Positions 30,866-40,210 are shown, counted from the stretch's first letter. The stretch is 64,000 nucleotides of DNA from Vibrio sp. ES.051 (GCF_002563795.1 NZ_PDJL01000006.1:613311-677310), one strand, 5' to 3'. The notes: generated by a model from the sequence alone, not told the origin. Numbers and translations: made by a program.

Positions 30866-31533
30866 CGTACGTACGCCTTATTCAGTTTCACTTCTGCCCA
30901 AGTCTGCACGCGAGTCAAAATGACCACTACTCCCCAGTAAATTAATGCAACCGCGAGGAAGGCTTCAAAAAAGCGGAAACTCGATGAGGCTTCCATCTGC
31001 GCTTTGGCCATAATTTCTGCTACGCCAAGCGTAAAGGCAAGGGACGTCGACTTAATCATATCGATGAAGTAGTTCATCAGCGAAGGCAGGGCGACACGCG
31101 TTGCTTGCGGCAAGACTACGCGACGCATTGCTTGTGAGGTTGTCATGCCAACAGACAAGCTGGCTTCCATCTGGCTGCGATCGATACCAATAATGGCGGC
31201 ACGAATGCTTTCTGCCATATAAGCGGCAAAGTGCAACGTCAAGCCGATAACCGCCGCTGAGAAAGCGTCGATGCCGACCATCAAGGGGAAGATTTGCGGC
31301 AAGCCATAATAAAGCAGGAAAAGTTGAACTAAAAGCGGGGTGCCACGGAAGAAGCTAATGTACAGTTGACTTAATTGATCAAGCACTGGCAGTTTAAATA
31401 CGCGAATATTGGCTAAAATGACGGATAAAATCAGTGAAAATACTAACCCCCACGTCGCCATTTCCATGGTTGTGCCGAGATATTTCAGTAATATCGGCAG
31501 CAATTCCAACATGTAATTAAAGTCAAATCCCAT
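30862..31533 (-). CDS. Polar amino acid ABC transporter, permease
   Basis: 223 residues with five membrane segments and the HEQ-type EAA loop SLSVGMTTSQAMRRVVLPQATRVALPS. A single permease gene suggests a homodimer. It is followed with a 4-base overlap by the ATPase gene and preceded by the hairpin at 31563-31587. Confidence 0.93.
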   Translation of the reverse strand: MGFDFNYMLELLPILLKYLGTTMEMATWGLVFSLILSVILANIRVFKLPVLDQLSQLYISFFRGTPLLVQLFLLYYGLPQIFPLMVGIDAFSAAVIGLTLHFAAYMAESIRAAIIGIDRSQMEASLSVGMTTSQAMRRVVLPQATRVALPSLMNYFIDMIKSTSLAFTLGVAEIMAKAQMEASSSFRFFEAFLAVALIYWGVVVILTRVQTWAEVKLNKAYVR

Positions 31534-31555
31534 ACGGCTTACCTAAAGGCTAGAG

Positions 31556-31587
31556 AAAAGAAAAGGTGGAAAACCGTGTTCCACCTT
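31556..31587 (-). terminator. Intra-operon hairpin after the binding-protein gene
   Basis: Stem AAGGTGGAA (31563-31571) with TTCCACCTT (31579-31587), then TTCTTTTCTCT on the minus strand. Probably a partial terminator or mRNA stabiliser keeping the binding protein more abundant than the membrane subunits. Confidence 0.7.
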
Positions 31588-31648
31588 ACTATGAGTCAAT
31601 TTTAGGCCGAGAGTGATACCACTTTGCGTCCTAAAGTACAAAGAGTTC

Positions 31649-32395
31649 TTACTTCGTGATGTCGGCGCCAAACCATTTCACTGAAATTTTTTCAACGGTA
31701 CCGTCTGCACGCATCTCAGCCAATGCTTTGTTTACGTCGGCTTGCAGTTTTCGACCTTTTTCGTTATCAACGAAAGGCCATGCGTTTTGAATGGTTTCAA
31801 ATGGTTCGCCAGCAAGCTTGAGTGGCAGTCCCGTTTTTTTGATCAGGGCTAGGGCGGATAAACGGTCCATCACAAACGCATCAGCGCGACCGAGTGCCAC
31901 ATCATGTTCGATACCAGTGTCGTACGTTTTAATGTTGATGGTTCCATCTGTATCGTACTGGCGAAGCAGCTGCTCGAAGTTTGAACCTAAGTTGACAGCA
32001 ACGGTTTTACCGGCTAAGTCTTCAACACCCTTGATGCTGTCATTGCCTTTACGTACCGTAATCTGTGCGCCATCGACGACATACGGATCAGCAAATAGGT
32101 ATTTCGCTTGACGTGCGTCAGTCATCGTAATCTGGTTAGAGATAGTATCAATACGGCCTGTCTCTAACAGGCCAAACAAGCCAGAAAAGTTGGCGGTAAC
32201 GTATTCGATCTTGTAATCGTTGCGTTTGCCGATTTCATCCCACATGTCGACTTCAAAGCCTTGTAGCTTATCTTGTTTAACAAAAGTAAACGGGAAGTAA
32301 CGACCTGACATGCCAACTTTGACTTCAGTCGCCGCTTGAACGGTAGCGGCAGACAAAGCGATGGCTGCAACGGCAACCTTAATCCAGTTTTTCAT
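31649..32395 (-). CDS. Amino acid ABC transporter, periplasmic binding protein
   Basis: 248 residues with a signal peptide (MKNWIKVAVAAIALSAATVQA, cleavage after about residue 21). The SBP_bac_3 fold is indicated by GRYFPFTFVKQDKLQGFEVD, ISNQITMTDARQAKYLFADPY, GKTVAVNLGSNFEQ and the domain-2 DAFVMDRLSALALI. It delivers a polar amino acid (cystine is plausible) to the permease. It is first in the operon, with about 420 bp upstream shared with dnaA. Confidence 0.92.
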   Translation of the reverse strand: MKNWIKVAVAAIALSAATVQAATEVKVGMSGRYFPFTFVKQDKLQGFEVDMWDEIGKRNDYKIEYVTANFSGLFGLLETGRIDTISNQITMTDARQAKYLFADPYVVDGAQITVRKGNDSIKGVEDLAGKTVAVNLGSNFEQLLRQYDTDGTINIKTYDTGIEHDVALGRADAFVMDRLSALALIKKTGLPLKLAGEPFETIQNAWPFVDNEKGRKLQADVNKALAEMRADGTVEKISVKWFGADITK

Positions 32396-32813
32396 AATAC
32401 ATCTCCATAATTTTATGGTTGGAAATACTACTGTTAGTCAGCTTAATGATAAATAACCAAGAGCAATAACCTAGACCAGAGAGTAATAAGTACTCAAATG
32501 ATAGAAGACTGATGGCGAAGATGATAAAAATGCGATCGGATTATAGCTATCGATGATCGACAAAATCGCGGTGGCTAATAAAATAATGCACAGACTTATC
32601 ACCAGTCGCTTGATCTTACCTTTTTCATTCAATGTGGATCGTTGTGTGGGTAAAGTAGGGGTAAGGTGTGGTGATCTCATCTAATTTGCAGAAACAATTG
32701 TGCATAACTTGGATCTTATTCACTGGATCATCGATCAATCGCTGGCGATCTTGGTTATCAACAGGTAAAATTGCCAGTCTTTTCCGATAATCCAACTACT
32801 CAGTGGGGGCACC
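32396..32813. promoter_or_regulatory. dnaA promoter region with DnaA-box-like sites
   Basis: Intergenic region between the divergent binding-protein gene and dnaA. DnaA-box-like sequences: TTATGCACA on the minus strand (32699-32707), TTATTCACT (32716-32724) and TTATCAACA (32755-32763). Four GATC sites lie among them. Such clusters autoregulate dnaA in other bacteria. A 69-codon minus-strand open frame (32471-32680) with one hydrophobic segment is present but lacks a ribosome site, so I do not call it a gene. Confidence 0.65.
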
Positions 32814-34220
32814 GTGTCATCTTCGCTTTGGCTGCAATGTATGCAGCAGCTTCAAGAAGAGCTACCAGCTACAGAATTCAGCATGTGGGTTCGTCCGCTA
32901 CAAGCGGAGCTCAATGACAATACTCTCACTCTATTCGCGCCAAACCGCTTTGTGTTGGACTGGGTGCGTGATAAGTATCTGAACAGTATTACTCGGTTAC
33001 TGCAGGATTACTGTGGTGGCGATATCCCTAACTTGCGTTTTGAAGTAGGTAGCCGACCTGTTTCTAAACCTAAACCGGTACCGACACGCACACCCGCTGA
33101 TGTGGCGGCAGAATCGTCTGCCCCTGCCCAATTACAGGCACGGAAACCTGTACATAAAATGTGGGACGATGACGCACAGGCTATTGCGAACATTCATCAC
33201 CGTTCAAACGTAAACCCAAAGCACAAGTTCAACAACTTTGTGGAAGGTAAGTCGAACCAGCTTGGTTTGGCAGCGGCACGTCAGGTATCGGGTAACCCGG
33301 GTGCAGCCTACAATCCTTTGTTCTTATATGGTGGTACGGGTTTAGGTAAAACGCACTTATTGCATGCGGTGGGTAATGCGATTGTGGATAACAAGCCAAA
33401 TGCGAAAGTGGTATACATGCACTCTGAGCGTTTTGTGCAAGACATGGTAAAAGCGCTACAAAATAACGCGATTGAAGAATTCAAACGTTATTACCGCAGT
33501 GTTGACGCATTGCTTATCGATGATATCCAGTTTTTTGCGAATAAAGAGCGTTCGCAAGAAGAGTTTTTTCATACCTTTAACGCATTGCTTGAAGGCAACC
33601 AGCAGATCATCCTGACTTCAGACCGTTACCCAAAAGAGATCAACGGTGTCGAAGATCGTCTTAAATCGCGTTTTGGTTGGGGTCTCACGGTTGCGATTGA
33701 GCCTCCTGAGTTAGAAACGCGTGTTGCGATCTTGATGAAAAAAGCGGAAGACCATCAAATCCACCTTGCCGATGAAGTGGCATTCTTTATTGCGAAACGT
33801 TTACGTTCTAATGTCCGTGAGCTGGAAGGCGCCTTGAACCGCGTCATCGCCAATGCCAACTTTACTGGTCGTCCAATCACGATCGATTTTGTGCGTGAAG
33901 CGCTGCGCGACTTACTGGCGCTTCAAGAAAAGCTTGTCACCATTGACAATATTCAGAAGACGGTGGCGGAATACTACAAAATTAAAATTGCGGATCTACT
34001 GTCTAAACGTCGGTCTCGTTCAGTTGCTCGTCCTCGTCAGTTGGCGATGGCACTGGCTAAAGAGCTGACTAACCACAGCTTGCCTGAGATCGGGGATGCA
34101 TTTGGTGGTCGTGACCACACGACCGTATTGCATGCGTGTCGCAAGATTGAGCAGCTGCGTGAAGAGAGCCACGATATTAAAGAAGATTACTCAAACTTGA
34201 TTCGCACCCTGTCTTCGTAA
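32814..34220 (+). CDS. dnaA: Replication initiator DnaA
   Basis: 468 residues from a GTG start (GGGGG about 5 bases upstream). Domain I (1-80), a variable linker rich in Pro/Ala (80-135), AAA+ domain with GGTGLGKTH at 173-181 and LLIDDIQFF, and the C-terminal DNA-binding domain with GRDHTTVLHACRKIEQL. It binds the boxes in oriC and opens the duplex. In this chromosome dnaA lies about 26 kb from oriC because of the island. Confidence 0.98.
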   Translation: MSSSLWLQCMQQLQEELPATEFSMWVRPLQAELNDNTLTLFAPNRFVLDWVRDKYLNSITRLLQDYCGGDIPNLRFEVGSRPVSKPKPVPTRTPADVAAESSAPAQLQARKPVHKMWDDDAQAIANIHHRSNVNPKHKFNNFVEGKSNQLGLAAARQVSGNPGAAYNPLFLYGGTGLGKTHLLHAVGNAIVDNKPNAKVVYMHSERFVQDMVKALQNNAIEEFKRYYRSVDALLIDDIQFFANKERSQEEFFHTFNALLEGNQQIILTSDRYPKEINGVEDRLKSRFGWGLTVAIEPPELETRVAILMKKAEDHQIHLADEVAFFIAKRLRSNVRELEGALNRVIANANFTGRPITIDFVREALRDLLALQEKLVTIDNIQKTVAEYYKIKIADLLSKRRSRSVARPRQLAMALAKELTNHSLPEIGDAFGGRDHTTVLHACRKIEQLREESHDIKEDYSNLIRTLSS

Positions 34221-34283
34221 TCGGTTAGAATAACCGTATTCTAAGCCAATCATTTATTAAGCTGACAGCGTAAAGAGCCAAGC

Positions 34284-35384
34284 ATGAAATTTACCATTGA
34301 ACGTAGTCATTTAATCAAACCGCTACAGCAAGTTTCGGGCGCTTTAGGTGGCCGACCAACTCTGCCAATTTTAGGTAACCTACTGCTCAAAGTAGAAGAG
34401 AACGTGTTGTCGATGACCGCAACCGATCTAGAAGTGGAATTGGTGAGCAAAGTGACGCTAGAAGGGGATTGTGAAACGGGCAGTATTACCGTTCCTTCTC
34501 GTAAGTTTCTTGATATCTGCCGTGGCCTGCCGGATGATGCGATCATCACTTTCGTACTCGAAGGCGATCGTGTGCAAGTTCGTTCTGGCCGTAGCCGTTT
34601 TTCATTAGCCACGCTCCCAGCCAATGATTTCCCCAATATCGAAGATTGGCAAAGTGAAGTGGAAGTCTCACTAACCCAAGCGGATCTACGTGCACTGATT
34701 GAAAAAACACAGTTCTCAATGGCGAACCAAGACGTTCGTTATTATCTCAATGGGCTGCTGTTTGAAATTGAGGGGACAACACTACGCAGTGTGGCTACCG
34801 ATGGTCACCGGATGGCGGTCTCGCAAACCCAGCTCGGGGCGGATTTTGCGCAAAAGCAAATTATCGTGCCGCGTAAAGGTGTCCAAGAGTTAGTTAAGTT
34901 GATGGATGCGCCAGAACAACCTGTGGTATTGCAAATTGGTAACTCTAATGTGCGTGCTGAAGTGAATAATTTTACCTTCACTTCTAAATTGGTTGATGGT
35001 CGTTTTCCTGATTATCGCCGCGTATTGCCGCAAAACACCAACAAAACCTTAGTTGCGAGTTGTGATGAATTGCGCCAAGCCTTTTCTCGAGCTGCGATTC
35101 TATCAAATGAAAAATTCCGAGGGGTTCGAGTCAACCTAGCGGATACCGAAATGCGCATTACCGCCAACAACCCAGAGCAAGAAGAAGCGGAAGAGATGCT
35201 GGATGTGACCTTTGAGGGTGACGCCATCGAAATCGGCTTCAATGTCAGTTATGTTTTGGATGTTCTGAATACACTGCGTTGTGAACATGTGCGCGTGTCG
35301 ATGTCGGATGCCAACGCCAGTGCGTTGATTGAAAATGCGGACGATGACAGTGCCATGTACGTGGTGATGCCAATCCGTCTATAA
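34284..35384 (+). CDS. dnaN: DNA polymerase III beta subunit (sliding clamp)
   Basis: 366 residues, the exact family length. Begins MKFTIERSHLIKPLQQVSG and ends YVVMPIRL, the conserved clamp C-terminus that helps form the partner-binding pocket. The ring tethers polymerases and repair enzymes. It is between dnaA (63 bp gap) and recF (9 bp gap) in the usual replication operon. Confidence 0.98.
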   Translation: MKFTIERSHLIKPLQQVSGALGGRPTLPILGNLLLKVEENVLSMTATDLEVELVSKVTLEGDCETGSITVPSRKFLDICRGLPDDAIITFVLEGDRVQVRSGRSRFSLATLPANDFPNIEDWQSEVEVSLTQADLRALIEKTQFSMANQDVRYYLNGLLFEIEGTTLRSVATDGHRMAVSQTQLGADFAQKQIIVPRKGVQELVKLMDAPEQPVVLQIGNSNVRAEVNNFTFTSKLVDGRFPDYRRVLPQNTNKTLVASCDELRQAFSRAAILSNEKFRGVRVNLADTEMRITANNPEQEEAEEMLDVTFEGDAIEIGFNVSYVLDVLNTLRCEHVRVSMSDANASALIENADDDSAMYVVMPIRL

Positions 35385-35393
35385 GCCAACTGA

Positions 35394-36473
35394 ATGCCTC
35401 TTTCTCGCCTCATCATTCAGCAGTTCCGCAATGTTAAAGCCTGTGATATTGCGTTATCAGCAGGGTTTAACTTTCTTATCGGGCCGAATGGCAGCGGTAA
35501 AACCAGTGTCTTGGAAGCGGTGTATCTGCTCGGGCATGGCCGCTCATTCAAGAGCTCTTTAACCGGGCGAGTGATACAAAATGAGTGCGATGAGCTGTTT
35601 GTTCATGGTCGTTTTTTGAACTCGGATCAATTTGAGCTACCTATCGGCATTAATAAGCAGCGTGATGGCTCGACAGAGGTTAAAATAGGCGGTCAATCTG
35701 GGCAGAAATTAGCGCAGTTGGCACAAGTGCTGCCTCTGCAGTTGATACACCCGGAAGGGTTTGATTTATTGACTGATGGACCAAAACATCGGCGTGCGTT
35801 TATTGATTGGGGCGTGTTTCATACTGAGCCTGCATTTTATCAAGCGTGGGGTCGGTTTAAACGACTCAACAAACAACGAAACGCACTGTTAAAAAGCGCC
35901 AATGGTTATCGAGAGCTCAGTTACTGGGATCGGGAAATGGCGCGTTTGGCAGAAAACATCAGTCAGTGGCGAGCGTATTATATCGAACAGATGAAAACGG
36001 TCGCAGAAAGTCTCTGTCAGACATTTTTGCCAGAATTTGAGATCCAATTGAAGTATTATCGAGGCTGGGATAAAGATACCCCATACCAAGAGATACTAGA
36101 AAAGAATTTTGAGCGCGATCAGGCCTTGGGATACACCTTTAGTGGCCCAAATAAAGCTGATTTGCGCATTAAAGTGAACGGAACGCCCGTTGAAGATGTT
36201 CTGTCACGCGGTCAATTAAAACTCATGGTGTGTGCATTGCGTGTCGCGCAAGGGCAACACCTGACGCAAATGACCGGTAAACAATGCATTTACCTAATTG
36301 ACGACTTCGCGTCGGAATTAGATAGCCAACGTCGCAAGCGTCTTGCTGACTGCTTAAAAGAGACGGGTGCACAAGTATTTGTAAGCTCTATCACTGAAAA
36401 CCAGATCGCCGATATGTTGGACGAAAATGGTAAATTGTTTCATGTGGAACACGGCAGGATAGAGTCAAACTAG
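35394..36473 (+). CDS. recF: Recombination/repair protein RecF
   Basis: 359 residues with Walker A IGPNGSGKTSVLEA near residues 28-41, signature-like LSRGQLKLM near 278 and Walker B YLIDDFASELD near 300. This SMC-like ATPase loads RecA at gaps with RecO and RecR. The 3' end (LFHVEHG codons) contains a sequence two bases from the ParB site parS, listed separately. Confidence 0.97.
   Translation: MPLSRLIIQQFRNVKACDIALSAGFNFLIGPNGSGKTSVLEAVYLLGHGRSFKSSLTGRVIQNECDELFVHGRFLNSDQFELPIGINKQRDGSTEVKIGGQSGQKLAQLAQVLPLQLIHPEGFDLLTDGPKHRRAFIDWGVFHTEPAFYQAWGRFKRLNKQRNALLKSANGYRELSYWDREMARLAENISQWRAYYIEQMKTVAESLCQTFLPEFEIQLKYYRGWDKDTPYQEILEKNFERDQALGYTFSGPNKADLRIKVNGTPVEDVLSRGQLKLMVCALRVAQGQHLTQMTGKQCIYLIDDFASELDSQRRKRLADCLKETGAQVFVSSITENQIADMLDENGKLFHVEHGRIESN
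36436..36451. promoter_or_regulatory. parS-like sequence in recF
   Basis: TGTTTCATGTGGAACA differs from the parS consensus TGTTTCACGTGAAACA at two of 16 positions. It is within the recF coding region, so the resemblance may come from the conserved FHVE codons. Binding by this ParB is untested. Confidence 0.35.
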
Positions 36474-36486
36474 AAGAGAGAAACTC

Positions 36487-38904
36487 ATGTCTGAAAATTA
36501 CGATTCATCGAGTATTAAGGTACTGAAGGGTCTGGATGCGGTACGTAAGCGTCCAGGAATGTACATCGGCGACACGGACGACGGCACCGGCCTTCACCAC
36601 ATGGTTTTCGAGGTGGTGGATAACTCAATTGATGAAGCGTTGGCAGGTCACTGTAAAGACATCGTTGTGACAATTCATGAGGATAACTCGGTTTCCGTTA
36701 GCGATGATGGTCGTGGCATTCCAACAGAAATCCACTCAGAGGAAAATGTCTCTGCAGCAGAAGTCATCATGACGGTACTTCACGCGGGTGGTAAGTTCGA
36801 CGATAACTCATACAAAGTCTCTGGTGGTCTTCACGGGGTTGGTGTTTCAGTAGTAAACGCACTGTCTGAGAAAGTTGAGCTGACTATTCATCGTGGTGGC
36901 CATACTTATACCCAAACTTACCGTCATGGTGAGCCTCAAGCGCCACTAACAGCGGTGGGGGAGACTGATAAAACCGGTACGACGATCCGTTTCTGGCCAA
37001 GTTCTGAAACCTTCACCAACACTGAGTTCCATTACGATATCTTAGCGAAACGTCTACGTGAGTTATCGTTCCTTAACTCTGGCGTGTCAATCAAACTGGT
37101 TGACGAGCGTGAAGCGGATAAACACGATCACTTCATGTATGAAGGTGGTATTCAAGCATTTGTTGATCACCTAAATACCAACAAAACACCCATTATCGAT
37201 AAAATCTTCCATTTCAACTTTGAGCGCGAAGATGGCATTTCAGTGGAAGTGGCGATGCAATGGAATGATGGTTTCCAAGAGAACATCTTCTGTTTTACCA
37301 ACAACATTCCTCAACGTGATGGTGGTACTCACCTTGCTGGTTTCCGATCAGCGCTCACTCGTACGTTGAACAACTTTATGGATAAAGAAGGTTTTTCCAA
37401 GAAAGCGAAAACGGCGACCTCAGGCGATGATGCACGTGAAGGTCTCACGGCGGTGGTTTCTGTCAAGGTGCCCGATCCTAAGTTCTCAAGCCAAACCAAA
37501 GACAAGCTGGTTTCTTCGGAGGTGAAAGCCGCGGTTGAATCTGCAATGGGTGAGAAGCTATCAGAGTTCTTGATAGAGAACCCAACTGAAGCGAAGATGG
37601 TTTGTTCGAAAATCATCGATGCAGCGCGTGCGCGTGAAGCAGCACGTAAAGCACGTGAAATGACGCGTCGTAAAGGTGCGCTCGATCTCGCCGGCCTTCC
37701 AGGTAAATTGGCGGATTGTCAGGAAAAAGATCCGGCACTCTCTGAACTTTACATTGTGGAGGGTGACTCTGCAGGCGGCAGTGCTAAGCAGGGTCGTAAC
37801 CGTAAGAATCAGGCAATCCTACCGTTAAAAGGTAAGATCCTGAACGTAGAGAAAGCCCGTTTCGATAAGATGCTGTCTTCGCAAGAGGTAGCAACACTAA
37901 TCACCGCGCTTGGTTGTGGTATCGGTCGTGACGAGTACAACCCAGATAAACTGCGTTACCACAACATCATCATCATGACGGATGCGGATGTCGATGGTTC
38001 GCACATCCGTACCCTATTGTTGACTTTCTTCTACCGTCAAATGCCAGAGCTTATTGAGCGAGGCTACGTGTACATTGCTCAGCCACCGCTATACAAAGTG
38101 AAAAAAGGCAAACAAGAGCATTACATTAAAGACGAAGAAGCGATGAATCAGTACCAAGTCTCATTGGCACTGGACAACGCCGCTCTGCATGTCAATCCTG
38201 ATGCTCCAGCTTTGGCGGGTGAAGCGTTAGAGAAAATGGTGCAACAATACAATGCAGGTATTAAGCTGGCAGAGCGCATGAGCCGCCGCTACCCAAGTGC
38301 GTTAGTGAACGAACTGATTTACACCCCTCGTCTAACGCCAGAACAGTGTCACGATGCTGCGGCAGTAGAAGCGTGGACTAAGCAGCTTATCGAACAGCTA
38401 AACGCGAAAGAAGTGGGTGCAAGCCAATACAGCTATCAAGTCGAGCAACACGCTGAACTGGGCTTAAACCTACCTAAGATTATCGTGCGTACTCATGGTG
38501 TGACTCATGAGCATGCGATTAGCGTTGATTTTCTCAACTCGAAAGAATACGGCAAACTGGCGGATTTATCAGAAGCGTTGGATGGGCTGTTAGAAGAGGG
38601 GGCTTACATCAAACGTGGTGAACGAACGCTTGCGGTTTCTAGCTTTGCAGAAGCATTAGAGTGGTTGGTTAAAGAGTCCATGCGAGGTCTAAGCCGTCAG
38701 CGTTACAAAGGTCTCGGTGAGATGAACCCCGACCAGCTGTGGGAAACGACGATGGATCCAGAAACACGTCGCATGATGCAAGTCACGATTGAAGATGGCG
38801 TAGGCGCAGACCAACTGTTTACGACACTAATGGGTGATCAAGTTGAGCCGCGTCGTAACTTTATCGAAGAGAATGCACTCAAGGTTGCAAACCTAGACGT
38901 GTAA
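36487..38904 (+). CDS. gyrB: DNA gyrase subunit B
   Basis: 805 residues, one more than E. coli. GHKL ATPase domain (GRGIPTEIH, GGLHGVGVSVVNALS), transducer, and Toprim domain with EGDSAGG and DADVDG; the C-terminal insertion typical of gammaproteobacteria is present. It supplies negative supercoiling with GyrA and is the last gene of the dnaA operon (13 bp after recF). Confidence 0.98.
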   Translation: MSENYDSSSIKVLKGLDAVRKRPGMYIGDTDDGTGLHHMVFEVVDNSIDEALAGHCKDIVVTIHEDNSVSVSDDGRGIPTEIHSEENVSAAEVIMTVLHAGGKFDDNSYKVSGGLHGVGVSVVNALSEKVELTIHRGGHTYTQTYRHGEPQAPLTAVGETDKTGTTIRFWPSSETFTNTEFHYDILAKRLRELSFLNSGVSIKLVDEREADKHDHFMYEGGIQAFVDHLNTNKTPIIDKIFHFNFEREDGISVEVAMQWNDGFQENIFCFTNNIPQRDGGTHLAGFRSALTRTLNNFMDKEGFSKKAKTATSGDDAREGLTAVVSVKVPDPKFSSQTKDKLVSSEVKAAVESAMGEKLSEFLIENPTEAKMVCSKIIDAARAREAARKAREMTRRKGALDLAGLPGKLADCQEKDPALSELYIVEGDSAGGSAKQGRNRKNQAILPLKGKILNVEKARFDKMLSSQEVATLITALGCGIGRDEYNPDKLRYHNIIIMTDADVDGSHIRTLLLTFFYRQMPELIERGYVYIAQPPLYKVKKGKQEHYIKDEEAMNQYQVSLALDNAALHVNPDAPALAGEALEKMVQQYNAGIKLAERMSRRYPSALVNELIYTPRLTPEQCHDAAAVEAWTKQLIEQLNAKEVGASQYSYQVEQHAELGLNLPKIIVRTHGVTHEHAISVDFLNSKEYGKLADLSEALDGLLEEGAYIKRGERTLAVSSFAEALEWLVKESMRGLSRQRYKGLGEMNPDQLWETTMDPETRRMMQVTIEDGVGADQLFTTLMGDQVEPRRNFIEENALKVANLDV

Positions 38905-38940
38905 CAACCCCTGCTCTTCATAGCGAAATAATCATCATTA

Positions 38941-38970
38941 AAAAGCAGCGATTTATCGCTGCTTTTTTTT
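38941..38970 (+). terminator. gyrB terminator
   Basis: Stem AAAAGCAGCGA (38941-38951) with TCGCTGCTTTT (38956-38966), TTTA loop, then a T-run. Ends the dnaA-dnaN-recF-gyrB transcript. Confidence 0.9.
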
Positions 38971-39106
38971 GTTTTTTATGAGGGGTAAATCGCCACTTTA
39001 TTCCAAGTCTTCTGCTTTTCCGGTACAAAACGCCAACGCTGTACTCAATGTTGCGATTTTATATTTGTTTTATTGCTTCTTCGCCACTTTGTGCGCTTTG
39101 GTGCTT

Positions 39107-39134
39107 TTGCTTTCTTTTTTCCTCTCGCTATAGT
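39107..39134 (+). promoter_or_regulatory. Predicted sigma70 promoter for the Gre-like gene
   Basis: TTGCTT (39107-39112), 16-base spacer, TATAGT (39129-39134). It gives an mRNA leader of about 120 bases before the 39264 gene that includes a short leader frame and a CCGGA/TCCGG hairpin (39194-39214). Confidence 0.5.
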
Positions 39135-39167
39135 GCTGGAGAGCTTACAAATAAGAGGTTGAGACAA

Positions 39168-39191
39168 ATGGTGATGACTTTCCTGAATTAA
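39168..39191 (+). CDS. Possible 7-residue leader peptide
   Basis: ATG GTG ATG ACT TTC CTG AAT TAA, encoding MVMTFLN, with AGAGG about 10 bases upstream. A hairpin (CCGGA/TCCGG, 39194-39214) follows at once. It may be an upstream regulatory frame or chance; no attenuator T-run is seen. Confidence 0.3.
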   Translation: MVMTFLN

Positions 39192-39263
39192 GCCGGAGGT
39201 GGCGCACTTCCGGTCCAATGCACTGAATTATCTGTAAGACAAGGCATTAAGAAGGAAATAATC

Positions 39264-39698
39264 ATGTTTGAACGCTGGTTCTCAGTGTGCTGCTTGGCGC
39301 TGAGAACGTGGTGGTTAACCAGTCGCTTTTTTACTTACCAGTCACCATTGAGATTATTGTTGCTATTTGAAGCTTACGAACGACAAGCGAGGTGCCGTAA
39401 TTTAGCCCGCATTGTCGTCGGCGATATGGTTCGTTTCATGGATATTGAGCGTTCGTATCAATATCGGATGACGTTGGTTGACTCTCGCAAAAGCGAGCCT
39501 TTAATGGGCATGCTTGCGGTTGATTCCTACTTGGGAGCGAACTTATTAGGGCGAGCTCAGAATGACAGGTTCGAAATAGAGATTTTTAACCAGCGACGCT
39601 GCTTTGTGATTACTGAAATTGTGCATCAATCACAGCCACCAGCTCAACAACTGCTGTGTAGCTGTATGTTGTGTCAGTCTATAGAGGTGAAGTCATGA
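39264..39698 (+). CDS. Small protein with GreA/GreB C-terminal-like domain
   Basis: 144 residues. Residues 1-50 are Trp/Leu/Arg-rich (RWFSVCCLALRTWWLTSRFF) and look amphipathic. The segment from about 60 to 120 (MTLVDSRKSEPLMGMLAVDS, YLGANLLGRAQNDRFEIE, CFVITEIVH) resembles the GreA/GreB/Rnk C-terminal FKBP-like domain that docks on RNA polymerase. The N-terminal coiled-coil finger with acidic tip of GreA is absent, so it is not an ordinary cleavage factor. Three Cys near the end (CSCMLC) could bind metal. Stop overlaps the next gene (ATGA). Confidence 0.7.
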   Translation: MFERWFSVCCLALRTWWLTSRFFTYQSPLRLLLLFEAYERQARCRNLARIVVGDMVRFMDIERSYQYRMTLVDSRKSEPLMGMLAVDSYLGANLLGRAQNDRFEIEIFNQRRCFVITEIVHQSQPPAQQLLCSCMLCQSIEVKS

Positions 39699-39811
39699 GT
39701 AAAAAAGACAAGAAACAACCGCAGTTAAGTCTTAAAGAAAAGCGTAAGTTAAAACAGGAAAAAGCGGGAGAAAAAAGCATCGTAAAAGCACGTAAATCAT
39801 CGCGTAAGTAG
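39695..39811 (+). CDS. 38-residue highly basic protein
   Basis: ATG at 39695, TAG at 39809-39811, with GAGGTGAAG before the start and a 4-base ATGA overlap with the Gre-like gene. The product (MSKKDKKQPQLSLKEKRKLK...) is over one third Lys/Arg and would be disordered or RNA-binding. No family is recognised. Coupling suggests a joint role with the upstream protein. Confidence 0.7.
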   Translation: MSKKDKKQPQLSLKEKRKLKQEKAGEKSIVKARKSSRK

Positions 39812-39822
39812 AGCACGGATTG

Positions 39823-39847
39823 AGCCCACCAGATAGGTGGGCTTTTT
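39823..39847 (+). terminator. Terminator after the basic-protein gene
   Basis: Stem AGCCCACC (39823-39830) with GGTGGGCT (39836-39843), 5-base loop, then TTTT. Confidence 0.88.
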
Positions 39848-39925
39848 CACTCAAGGTCGTAACATGCGGGTTAGCTTCGCTTGTTAGCGAGCATAATAAA
39901 TGCGTTTAAAATTTTTATTTTTCCC

Positions 39926-39954
39926 CTTGAAAGTCATTTTTGACGACCTTATAT
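39926..39954 (+). promoter_or_regulatory. Sigma32-type heat-shock promoter of ibpA
   Basis: CTTGAAA (39926-39932), 14-base spacer, CCTTATAT (39947-39954), close to the sigma32 consensus CTTGAAA / CCCCATNT. It gives a leader of about 250 bases before ibpA. Confidence 0.75.
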
Positions 39955-40187
39955 CTAGTTGTGAAGAGGATGACTGGCTTGCTAAGAAATTAGAAGACTG
40001 GCCTCTGAAATCGCTAAAACCCGATTGCTCCAAAGAGGATATGGTGTTTTAGCACACAACTTAAACCTTTAGATTTCTTATTATGTCTCCGAGCCAAACG
40101 AAGGCCTGCAGAATAATAAGGATCTCTTAGCTCGGCGTTGGTTTTTGCATCAACACGCCAGTTGGATGAACGTCATCTGAGCTAAGA

Positions 40188-40210
40188 CTATTGCTTAATT
40201 AAGAGGATAG
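40188..40210 (+). promoter_or_regulatory. ROSE-type RNA thermometer hairpin of ibpA
   Basis: The leader ends with CTATTGCT (40188-40195), a short A/T loop, and AGGATAG (40204-40210). Pairing places the TTGCT element against the AGGA ribosome site with a bulged G, the hallmark of ROSE elements that melt on heating. The start codon is 4 bases after the stem. Upstream leader sequence (39962-40187) can form further hairpins (for example CGAGC with GCTCG). Confidence 0.7.

Noticed and set aside
32471..32680. 69-codon frame with a hydrophobic stretch before dnaA
   Set aside because: No ribosome site; overlaps the dnaA regulatory region with DnaA boxes. Kept out unless conserved in relatives.
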